From: CBDBCU01 sp965242615
GTDB taxonomy: Bacteria > Chloroflexota > Dehalococcoidia > Lucifugimonadales > UBA3495
Length of the DNA: 64,000 nucleotides
Reading direction: 5' to 3'
NCBI GenBank assembly: GCA_965242615.1
Contig: CBDESR010000005.1
Span: 558,001 to 622,000, forward strand
Both the position numbers and the translations under genes were made by a program. The notes under the pieces are model-generated. The model saw only the letters and a list, made by a program, of their open reading frames with translations, was not told the origin of the DNA and did no database searches. This document shows positions 49,164 to 56,626 of the stretch, one piece after another (position 1 is the first letter of the stretch; every line of letters begins with the position of its first letter).

Positions 49164-50066
49164 ATGTGGATAATCCTTGCCATGGCCGCCGCCTTTACTC
49201 TGGCGGTCATCAGCCTTTTTGACAAACGCCTGCTGGACCATCACCTGCCCGGCCCGGCCGCCCTTATCCTGTGGTTCATCATCCCGGAGTTGGCTTACAC
49301 CGGCGGCGCGCTGGCCTTTACCGGCATCCCCCGGGATGCCGCCGCCCCTATCGTGCTGACCGCCCTGCTTTCCGGGGTCGGCTTTGGCGGCGGTTACTGC
49401 CTGCTCATCGTTGGCTTGAAAATCGACGAAGCCTCCCGCTCCGTTGCCATCACCCAGATTTACCCCATCTTTGTTGCCCTGCTCAGCGTCTTATTCCTCG
49501 GCGAAATCCTCAACCCCTGGCAGTGGGCGGCCATTGCCCTCGTCGTTCTCGGCGCAATGCTGGTCTCTTTGCCCGGCGCCGCCAACGGATTAGCCGCCCT
49601 CAAACCTACCCGCGCCACGCCGCTGCTGCTGTTCAGCGGATTGCTCCTCGGCGTCAGCTTCTTTGCCGCCAAAGTAGCCCTGCTCGCAACTTCCTTCTGG
49701 ACCGTCTTTATCTATCAGCAAATCGGGATGCTGCTGGTCTTTCTATTCTTTATCCGGCCCAGCCTTTGCCGCCAGCTCGGGAACGCCTTGCGCCGCCGCA
49801 GCACCTTAACCCTGTTGCTGGTGGGCGAAGGCATCCTGCCGTTGGTCTATCTAATCGGCGGCTTGCAGGCCGCCAACTTGGGCCCCATTTCCTTGGTCAC
49901 CGCCCTGATTGCCACTACCCCCTTGTTCGTATTTCTCCTGGCAACCCTGCTCAGCCTCGGCCGCCGCCGCCTGCTCGAGGAATCCCTGACCCGTCCCGCC
50001 CTAACCCTCAAATTCACCGCCATTGCAATGATTGTATTGGGCATTGGGGCCTTGAGCCTGGCTTAA
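49164..50066 (+). CDS. EamA/DMT family transporter
   Basis: 300 residues with ten hydrophobic segments in two five-helix halves. The ends of the halves read 'AITQIYPIFVALLSVLFLGE' and 'SLVTALIATTPLFVFLLATL', the EamA pattern with the proline and a charged residue at the helix end. Probably exports or imports a small metabolite. The ATG overlaps no other gene. No clear ribosome site. Confidence 0.9.
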   Translation: MWIILAMAAAFTLAVISLFDKRLLDHHLPGPAALILWFIIPELAYTGGALAFTGIPRDAAAPIVLTALLSGVGFGGGYCLLIVGLKIDEASRSVAITQIYPIFVALLSVLFLGEILNPWQWAAIALVVLGAMLVSLPGAANGLAALKPTRATPLLLFSGLLLGVSFFAAKVALLATSFWTVFIYQQIGMLLVFLFFIRPSLCRQLGNALRRRSTLTLLLVGEGILPLVYLIGGLQAANLGPISLVTALIATTPLFVFLLATLLSLGRRRLLEESLTRPALTLKFTAIAMIVLGIGALSLA

Positions 50067-50187
50067 AACCCGGCCGGAAACTTCGCCCTTTCCGCCCATA
50101 CCCAACTTGACCAATTCCCATCCTTGCTATACCCTGTATCCCCAATCATTCCCCCGCCAACTTTACCCCCAAGGAGCAGCCCCGCTT

Positions 50188-51324
50188 ATGAAGTTTGGCC
50201 TCTTTTACGAATGGCCGAATCCCCGCCTCCGCAACTGGAAAACCCTCTTCGAGGAGGGCGTCGAGCAAATCCAATACTCCGAGGAGCTGGGCTTCGACTA
50301 CTGCCTGATCGCCGAACACCACTTCTCCAACTACGGCAACTCCCCGGCGCCCCTGATGCAGGCCCTCTACATCGGGCAGCGCACCAAGCGGCTCAAAATC
50401 GCCACCGGCATTCTGGTTGTCCCCATCTGGGATCCCCTCCGCTTGGCCGAGGAAGTCGCCGTCCTCGACAACCTGATTGACGGCCGCTTTATCTGCGGCG
50501 TCGGCCGCGGCTACCAGCCCCACGAAATGTCCCGCTTCGGCGTTACCCTCGAGGATTCCCGGCAAAAGTTCGTCGAAAGCCTCGAGGTTATGGTCAAGGC
50601 GTGGACGCAGGACGAATCCTTTACTTACGCCGGCGATTTTATCCAGATTCCCCACGAAACTACCGTTTGGCCCAAGCCGATGCAGCAGCCGCATCCCCCC
50701 TTCTGGATTGCCGGCACCAGCGTAGAATCGATGAAAATGGCCGCCCAGTGGGATATGATGCCGCTGACTACCGGCTTGCTCGGCGATGCCGGCGTCCGCA
50801 CCCACTTTGCCTCTCTAATCCACGCCCGCAAAGACCTGGGCAAATCCATTCACGGCTTGGAACTGGGCTTGCAGTCCATCACCCATGTTGCCGAAACTGA
50901 CGGGGAAGCCCGCAAATTGCTGGACTACGCCCGTTGGCAGAACCGGGCCGGCCGCGCCCTCAACCGCCTCGAAGTTGCCAACGGCCGCGTCCAGGTCGGC
51001 CCCTATCCCGGCGAACTCGACGATGACGGTTTTATGGATCGGCTCTACTTCGGCAGCCCCGACACCGTCATCAAAAAGTTCAAGCAGGCCGCCGAGTTGG
51101 GCGTTACCAATGTCAGCAACTGGATGATGTTCGGCGGCCTCGAACACGAAAAAATTATGCGCTCCATCCGCTTGATGGGCGAGGAAGTCCTCCCGGCCCT
51201 GAAAGATGTCAACCCGCCAGAGGGCTTGGCTGACGAACTGGCCGCCACGCCCCCGGCTACTACTGACCAGCTGCTGGCCGCCCGTTTCGGCGCTACCCCC
51301 TCCGATGTAACCGCCAGCACGTAG
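50188..51324 (+). CDS. LLM-class flavin-dependent monooxygenase
   Basis: 378 residues from ATG 50188 (AAGGAG upstream); the frame open to 50107 is not supported. 'MKFGLFYEWPNP', 'YCLIAEHHFSNYGN', 'TKRLKIATGILVVPIWDP', 'DNLIDGRFICGVGRGYQPHE' (in blocks) and the late 'FGSPDTVIKKFKQ' mark the bacterial luciferase fold. Alkanal-type or heterocycle oxidation is possible. It is the fourth gene of the family in this window. Confidence 0.92.
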   Translation: MKFGLFYEWPNPRLRNWKTLFEEGVEQIQYSEELGFDYCLIAEHHFSNYGNSPAPLMQALYIGQRTKRLKIATGILVVPIWDPLRLAEEVAVLDNLIDGRFICGVGRGYQPHEMSRFGVTLEDSRQKFVESLEVMVKAWTQDESFTYAGDFIQIPHETTVWPKPMQQPHPPFWIAGTSVESMKMAAQWDMMPLTTGLLGDAGVRTHFASLIHARKDLGKSIHGLELGLQSITHVAETDGEARKLLDYARWQNRAGRALNRLEVANGRVQVGPYPGELDDDGFMDRLYFGSPDTVIKKFKQAAELGVTNVSNWMMFGGLEHEKIMRSIRLMGEEVLPALKDVNPPEGLADELAATPPATTDQLLAARFGATPSDVTAST

Positions 51325-51516
51325 CGGCGGCCGCCGTTACCGATAGGCCAACAATCCGGGGCGGGCGCAAAACCCGCCCCGGCCCGGGGAAATAACGGCA
51401 ATCCAACCGCCTTGCCAACATCTTGCCATTCCCGAAAATCGTGGTAATAATATAGGCAAAGCCGGCCAACGCCAAATCCCCAGCCGGCACCCCTGAATGG
51501 GAGACTAAAATTCATT

Positions 51517-51960
51517 ATGCTGTTGGAAGGCGGGATTTACAGCTACGCTATCCCCTTGGGACGCATCATCGCCGGCTTCTTTGTCGGCGCCATCCTCGGC
51601 ATCGTCGGCGGCTGGACGGGACTGACCTTTAACGCTATGGTCGGCTACCCTTGGGACGCCAACGTGCATCTGGCTATTTATGTGGTCAGCATCGGCTTGG
51701 GCGCCGGCTTGGGCGCTTGGGTCGGCTGGATTAACCTCAGCCTCCGCTGGTACATCGTTGCCCTGACCATCCTGATGGTCCTCGTCGGCGGCATCCTCGG
51801 CAGCGTCCTCGGCAACCTGTACGGCTTGGAATTCATCGGCCCTACCTACCTGGGCGAGCGCGATACCCGCGTCAACATTACCCACTTCGGCGCGGCCTTT
51901 GGCGCGATTAGCGTCTCCACCGCCATTGGCCTCTACTACCACTTCCGCACCAAAGGCTAG
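51517..51960 (+). CDS. Hypothetical small membrane protein
   Basis: 147 residues with four probable membrane helices (about 12-32, 52-72, 78-100, 122-140), rich in Gly and Ala, and small loops. I recognise no family. GGGAG precedes the ATG at normal range. It is followed by the MmgE/PrpD gene 21 bases later and may be cotranscribed. Confidence 0.65.
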   Translation: MLLEGGIYSYAIPLGRIIAGFFVGAILGIVGGWTGLTFNAMVGYPWDANVHLAIYVVSIGLGAGLGAWVGWINLSLRWYIVALTILMVLVGGILGSVLGNLYGLEFIGPTYLGERDTRVNITHFGAAFGAISVSTAIGLYYHFRTKG

Positions 51961-51981
51961 TCAATTACGGAGCTGGTTTTG

Positions 51982-53409
51982 ATGAACAACGGGGATTTAA
52001 CCGGGGCCTTGGCCCAATATATGGCGGCCGCCCGCAGCCATCCCTTGCCCCCGGCCGTGACCCAAGCCGCCAAGCACCGCATCCTCGACTCCCTGGCGGC
52101 GGCCGTGTCCGGCTCCCAGCTGAAGCCGGGCGAAAAAGCCATCCAGTTCGCCCAAATGCAGGGCGGCGTCCCGGAGGATTTCATCGCGTCCCGCCGCCAT
52201 TGGGGCAGCCGCCTGCCGCACCGCGGCCTCCCGGAAGCCTCCATCCTCGCCACCGACCTGAAAAGTTCCGCGGTCATCGCCGCCCTGGTCAACGGAATGT
52301 TCGGCCACGCCGACGAAACCGACGACTTCGAGCCGGTCACCAAAGCCCATCCCGGCTGTTCGGTAGTACCGGCGGCTCTGGCTATGGCCGAACGGGGCAA
52401 CAGCAGCGGCCCGGAACTATTGCGCGCCGTCGCCCTCGGCTACGACCTCTGCTGCCGGTTTCTATTGGCACTGGAGCCGGATTTAGTGCGCGGCGGCCAC
52501 CGCAGCGCCGAAGGCACCAGCTCCACTATGGGCAGTGTCGCCGCCGCCGCATCCCTCGCCAAGCTGGATGAATCCGGAATGCGCTACGCCCTCTCCTACG
52601 CCGCCCAGCAGGTCTCCGGCATCTGGAGTTGGGTAAGAGACGCTGAACATATCGAAAAGGCTTTTGACTTTTCCGGGATGGGCGCGCGCAACGGCGTTAC
52701 CGCCGCCCTGATGGCCCAAGCCGGCTTTACCGGCGTGTGGGATATTTTCGAGGGCGAACATAATGTGTTGCAAGCCCTCTCCCCGGATCCCAAGCCGGAG
52801 GCGATGACCGCCGGCTTGGGCGAACGCTTTTTTGTTACCGAAACCGCCATCAAACCCTACTCGGTAGGCTACCCCATCCAGGCCGCCCTCGACGCCTTCT
52901 TTACCCTGCAACAAGCCCATCAGCTGACGCCGGAGAATACGGCGGCTATCGAGGTTCGCCTGCCCCGGGACGGCGCCGGCGTGGTCAACGACCGGGCCAT
53001 GCCCGATGTCAACTGCCAGCACATGATTGCCGTCGCCCTGATGGATGGCGCCGTTACCTTTGCCTCCACCCACGACTACGCCCGAATGTCCGCCCCGGCA
53101 ACTCTGGCCGTCAAGGAACGGGTTGCGCTAATTCCCGACGATGAACTGATGAACCCGGCCGCCCCCCGCAGCGGCCGCGTAATTGCCACCCTGACCGATG
53201 GCCGCGTCGTCGAACACTTCACCCCCCACGCCTACGGCACCAAGGAAAACCCCATGTCCACCGCTGATGTCAACACCAAAGCCCGGGACTTGCTGACCCC
53301 GGTCCTGGGCGCCGCCCGGACTGAAACGGTAATCGGCACCGTCAACAACCTGGAAAACCTCCGCCGCATCCGCGACCTACTCCCGGCCCTAACCGTCCCC
53401 GCCCGGTAA
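51982..53409 (+). CDS. MmgE/PrpD family protein
   Basis: 475 residues from ATG 51982 (GGAG upstream). 'AAKHRILDSLAAAVSGSQLKPGEKA' (in blocks), 'NGMFGHADETDDFEPVTKAHPGCSVVPAALA' (in blocks; HxDDxD-type region) and 'PVGYPIQAALDA'-like 'YSVGYPIQAALDAF' identify the 2-methylcitrate dehydratase/cis-aconitate decarboxylase fold. Expected to dehydrate or decarboxylate a tricarboxylic or related acid. No prpB/prpC neighbours, so the substrate is open. Confidence 0.92.
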   Translation: MNNGDLTGALAQYMAAARSHPLPPAVTQAAKHRILDSLAAAVSGSQLKPGEKAIQFAQMQGGVPEDFIASRRHWGSRLPHRGLPEASILATDLKSSAVIAALVNGMFGHADETDDFEPVTKAHPGCSVVPAALAMAERGNSSGPELLRAVALGYDLCCRFLLALEPDLVRGGHRSAEGTSSTMGSVAAAASLAKLDESGMRYALSYAAQQVSGIWSWVRDAEHIEKAFDFSGMGARNGVTAALMAQAGFTGVWDIFEGEHNVLQALSPDPKPEAMTAGLGERFFVTETAIKPYSVGYPIQAALDAFFTLQQAHQLTPENTAAIEVRLPRDGAGVVNDRAMPDVNCQHMIAVALMDGAVTFASTHDYARMSAPATLAVKERVALIPDDELMNPAAPRSGRVIATLTDGRVVEHFTPHAYGTKENPMSTADVNTKARDLLTPVLGAARTETVIGTVNNLENLRRIRDLLPALTVPAR

Positions 53410-53453
53410 AGGGCCGCCGCATATAGAAATCGTCATTCCCCACCCTCCCCACC

Positions 53454-53483
53454 GTCATTCCCACGAAAGTGGGAATCCAGAAC
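53454..53483. repeat. REP-like palindrome ATTCCC-N8-GGGAAT
   Basis: Full copy with core ATTCCCACGAAAGTGGGAAT. It opens a 1.06-kb gene-free stretch (53410-54472). Between here and 53600 lie more half sites beginning GTCATTCC, including a second type at 53538-53568. Confidence 0.85.
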
Positions 53484-53616
53484 CCCCCTATGCCATTCCC
53501 CCTTATATCCCTACGTCATTCCCCCGCACTGCTACCCATGTCATTCCGAGGCGACCAGCCGAGGAATCTAAAATGCCCGCCCTACCCCCCTCTCAAAACC
53601 CACAGCCTCCTCCAAC

Positions 53617-53671
53617 CTCAAAAGTTTTGAGGGGGTGCGGGGGAACTTTTACAAAAGTTCCCCCCGCCGTA
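53617..53671. repeat. Dispersed double-hairpin repeat, copy 2
   Basis: Same order and sequence as 338-391, with one extra C in the last C run. Two palindromes side by side, CTCAAAAGTTTTGAG and GGGGGAACTTTT...AAAGTTCCCCC. Confidence 0.75.
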
Positions 53672-53712
53672 ACCCCATCCCTCGGCAACCGTCATCCCCG
53701 CTCTCCCCTACC

Positions 53713-53739
53713 GTCATTCCCACTTTCGTGGGAATCCAG
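53713..53739. repeat. REP-like palindrome upstream of non-coding element B
   Basis: Core ATTCCCACTTTCGTGGGAAT, where the inner 8 bases are the reverse complement of those in the other copies. It is 47 bases upstream of the promoter of element B, matching the layout at element A. Confidence 0.85.
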
Positions 53740-53786
53740 TACCCTCAACTCTCAAAACCAATTCCGAAAATCCATCCCAAACCCCC

Positions 53787-53815
53787 TTGACAACTATAAT
53801 TCCCGCCCCCATAAT
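53787..53815 (+). promoter_or_regulatory. Sigma70-type promoter of non-coding element B
   Basis: TTGACA (53787-53792), 17-base spacer, CATAAT (53810-53815). The bases upstream (TCCGAAAAT, CATCC, AAACCC) are shared with the promoter region of copy A. Expected start near 53823. Confidence 0.75.
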
Positions 53816-53822
53816 AAAAATT

Positions 53823-54385
53823 GCGAAGGTCAGACCTAGCCCCGGGACGCCGGGTCTCAAAACGATACGCTAGCTTACCGTGAAATACAGCTCACAGCGC
53901 GCTGTGGACGCCACCGGCCACCGGCCGTCAAGCGTCCCGCTCCTACCCCCGGGGAACCGGACTAAGGAACCCGTACTTCCCCAATCGGAGCCGCGGAAAA
54001 CGGCAAATCCCAACCGCCGCCAAACCGCCGCCCCATCCCTACAGGAGCTGGAGTTAACAGGTTGACTGGAGGTGCGGTCAACCCCGGTAGCTGGACTGGG
54101 CCAAAACGCCGGCATGGCAACCATACCAACCGGCGTTAGTAACCAACTCAAGGTCTAGTTTGCCGCCAGGCAAATCTGGCCGGGTAATACCGGCATGATG
54201 TACGCCGATGTTCCTACCGGTGTATGGCGTCCCAATGACCAGCTTTGCCAACCCCCTCCCGCAAGGGCGGAACCTCCGGCCAGAAGTTCCGCCCCGGCGA
54301 ACCCAACCCCAACGCTGAATATAACTACTAAACCCAACCCGCCGGGGCAGCCCAGGAGGCGCCGCCCCGGCCCTATCCCGTACTC
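53823..54385 (+). ncRNA. Putative structured non-coding RNA, copy B
   Basis: Inverted copy of 16773-17322. The 5' 90 bases are nearly invariant (begins GCGAAGGTCAGACCTAGCCC). Later parts diverge but the hairpins persist with different bases: GGTTGAC...GTCAACC (7 bp here), TTTGCC-GCCA-GGCAAA, GCCGG...CCGGC around ATGG-CAA-CCAT, GGCGGAAC...GTTCCGCC, and CCGGGGC...GCCCCGG. No shared reading frame survives the indels. A perfect 26-base palindrome (GGGGCGGGTTCCG and its complement, 54400-54425) lies just past the end of similarity and could end the transcript. Runs head-on towards dnaN. Function unknown. Confidence 0.62.
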
Positions 54386-54472
54386 CAACCCCGCAAAAAG
54401 GGGCGGGTTCCGCGGAACCCGCCCCAACCCTTTCCAACCCGCCGGCCTGAACCGGCCGCCGTCTCGTCCCGC

Positions 54473-55624
54473 CTACCACTGGACGAACATCGGCATCACC
54501 ACATGAACATAGTTCTCATCGTCCGTCGGCTTGAACACCCCCGGACTCGAGGACGAAGTAGTCTCCAACGCCACACTCCCCCGCTCCAGCACCGCCAGCA
54601 CCTCTTGCAGGTAGCGGCTGTTAAAGGCGATTTTCGCCTCCTCCCCCTCAATCTCCATCATATCCAACTCCGACCGGCTCTCCCCCACCTCCTCCGAACG
54701 GGCCGAAATCGTCGCCCGCCCCGGCGCCGCATTCTCCTCCTCATCCTCCCCCTTCGGCGCCATTTGCAGCCGAATAATGTTGCTCCCATCCCGCGCAAAA
54801 ATCGCCGCCGACCGCGTTACCCGCAGCAGCCGCTGCGAATCAAAAATGCTGCGGGTATCGTACTTCTGCGGGATCAGCTGCTCGTAGTTCGGGAAAGTCC
54901 CCTGCACCAGCTGGGAAACCACCTCGATACCGCCGCTCTTGAACATAATCTGGCTGCGCGCCGGCACCATCATTATCTCCACCGTATCGTCCTGATCCGA
55001 CAGCAGCCGGCTCAGTTCCATCATCGTCCGCGCCGGGATGATGACCCCGATTTCCTCCTCCACCGCATCGTTCAGCGTGCCGTGCTGCACCGCCAGCCGA
55101 AACCCGTCCGCCGCCGCCAGCGTATAGCGGTCGCCGCTGAGCTTCGCCTCAATCCCGGTCAGCACCGGACGCGATTCCTCACTGGCGGCCGCAAAGGACA
55201 CCCGCCCGATGGCCGCCTTGAACTGCTGCGCGTCAATGCGCGCCGCCACCCCTTCCTCCACCCGCGGCACCGGCGGAAACTCGCTGGCCGATACCCCGTG
55301 AATCCGGGAGCTGTCCCGACCGCAGACGAAATGAAGGATGCTGCTGTTCTCCTCCACCGTCAAATCCACCCGGTCGCTGGGCAGGGAGTTGACAAACTCC
55401 GACAGCAACCGCGCCGGCACCGTAATGGCCCCCTCCTCCTCAATCATCGCCCCAATCCAGGTCGTGATGGCGATTTCCAGGTTCGTCGCCGACAGCTTCA
55501 GCATCGAGCGGTCGGTTTGCAGCAGCACATTCTGCGTAACCGGCAGGGTAGCGCGGCTCGCCACCGCCCGCCCCACAATGGACAAGCCGCGGCTCAAGTT
55601 CTCTTGCAGACACGAAACTCTCAT
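54473..55624 (-). CDS. dnaN: DNA polymerase III sliding clamp
   Basis: 383 residues from ATG 55624 (AAGGGA upstream). Three repeated clamp folds; 'MRVSCLQENLSRGLSIVGRAV' (two blocks) is the conserved start, 'AAADGFRLAVQHG' the 'ADGFRLA' motif, 'IIPARTMMELSRLL' the third-domain strand, and the C-terminal 'HVVMPMFVQW' is the usual 'MPMR/FL' clamp end. An acidic insert lies in domain three (about 300-320, 'GEDEEENAAPG'). dnaA and gyrase genes are not adjacent, so this is not a standard origin region. Confidence 0.95.
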   Translation of the reverse strand: MRVSCLQENLSRGLSIVGRAVASRATLPVTQNVLLQTDRSMLKLSATNLEIAITTWIGAMIEEEGAITVPARLLSEFVNSLPSDRVDLTVEENSSILHFVCGRDSSRIHGVSASEFPPVPRVEEGVAARIDAQQFKAAIGRVSFAAASEESRPVLTGIEAKLSGDRYTLAAADGFRLAVQHGTLNDAVEEEIGVIIPARTMMELSRLLSDQDDTVEIMMVPARSQIMFKSGGIEVVSQLVQGTFPNYEQLIPQKYDTRSIFDSQRLLRVTRSAAIFARDGSNIIRLQMAPKGEDEEENAAPGRATISARSEEVGESRSELDMMEIEGEEAKIAFNSRYLQEVLAVLERGSVALETTSSSSPGVFKPTDDENYVHVVMPMFVQW

Positions 55625-55696
55625 CTTTCCCTTCACCCATCGGTCAAAATCCGAATATAGTGGGGGCATTATGCCATCATCCGTAAAAAAGTCAAA

Positions 55697-55730
55697 GACT
55701 AATCTGCTGCGGATTTCTACGGGATTAGTC
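55697..55730 (-). terminator. Hairpin between PIG-L and dnaN genes
   Basis: Arms GACTAATC / GATTAGTC with an 18-base loop. On the minus strand it is followed by TTTGACTTTTTT, so it can end the PIG-L transcript before dnaN. It could also act in the dnaN leader. Confidence 0.6.
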
Positions 55731-55742
55731 CAGTCGGAGGCC

Positions 55743-56582
55743 CTACAGTCCCGCCAGCAAATCCCCTTCCGCCCCGACCCCTTCCGGCAAAGCCCGGGTA
55801 TAGTATTCCTTGCCCATAATTTCCCGCATCATTTCCGCCGGCAGTTGGGCAAAGGGGCCGTTGGGGTCAATCTGCGTACGATGGCAATTCAGCGACTCGA
55901 TTTTAATGTCCACCCACTGGCTCAACTCCAGGACGGTGGTAACTTCATCATCCGGCGTCCCTACCAACTCAATATCCTGGCTGGCAAAGGGCGGCGTAAT
56001 GTCCAGTTCTACCATCTTGCGCCACATCCGCTGAAAGTTGCTGCGGGGAAAGCAGACATAATAAAGCAAAGGCGGCCGGCCGTCTCCGCTCACGCCTTCC
56101 GCAAGGGCTTGACGATAGGCCGCCGTAGTATGCCGGCACATTGCCCGATGGTCGGGATGACCATAGCCGCCGGAGGGGTCATGAGTAATTATGATGTGCG
56201 GCCGCCGTTCCCGGATAATTTCCAGCAACTGACCGGCTACCCGCTCCGGGGCGGCCTGATGCAGGGAATCGGGATGATTGTTGTCCTCCGTGCCAACCAT
56301 CCCGGAATCCCGGTAGTTGAGCAAACGCACATCAGCCACGCCGGTTACGGCCATGGCCCGCCGCAGTTCCTCTTGCCGCACCTGATACAAATTAGCCGGC
56401 GTCGCCAACGCCGGGTTGCTGATTTCGCCCACATCGCCGTTAGTGGCGCAAACCAGCGTAACCTGCGCCCCCCGGGCCGTCAGCATTGCCAAAGTCCCGC
56501 CGCTGCCAAACCCTTCATCATCCGGATGGGCAAAGGCCGCCAATACCGACCAGTGGGACAAATCCTTGGCAACTGTAGGCAT
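55743..56582 (-). CDS. PIG-L family deacetylase
   Basis: 279 residues. 'AAFAHPDDEGFGSGGTLAML' (19 or fewer in a row) has the zinc-binding AHPDDE motif, and 'SGGYGHPDHRAMCRHT' supplies the second histidine pair. Members deacetylate N-acetylglucosamine-linked compounds, including mycothiol and bacillithiol precursors. No thiol-synthesis gene is near. Lies 44 bases after the HyuA-like gene on the same strand. Confidence 0.9.
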   Translation of the reverse strand: MPTVAKDLSHWSVLAAFAHPDDEGFGSGGTLAMLTARGAQVTLVCATNGDVGEISNPALATPANLYQVRQEELRRAMAVTGVADVRLLNYRDSGMVGTEDNNHPDSLHQAAPERVAGQLLEIIRERRPHIIITHDPSGGYGHPDHRAMCRHTTAAYRQALAEGVSGDGRPPLLYYVCFPRSNFQRMWRKMVELDITPPFASQDIELVGTPDDEVTTVLELSQWVDIKIESLNCHRTQIDPNGPFAQLPAEMMREIMGKEYYTRALPEGVGAEGDLLAGL

Positions 56583-56626
56583 AAACTTTCAACTCCTTAC
56601 GAATGCCAATGCCGCCGCCCGGCGGT

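Noticed and set aside
53880..54506. Protein-coding frames in non-coding element B
   Set aside because: The frame from the GTG after the conserved 5' end is 61 codons in copy B but diverges after a one-base indel in copy A; base changes follow hairpins rather than codons.
54473..55740. Chromosomal origin at dnaN
   Set aside because: dnaA, recF and gyrB are absent, no DnaA-box cluster was noticed, and strand bias does not change sign here.
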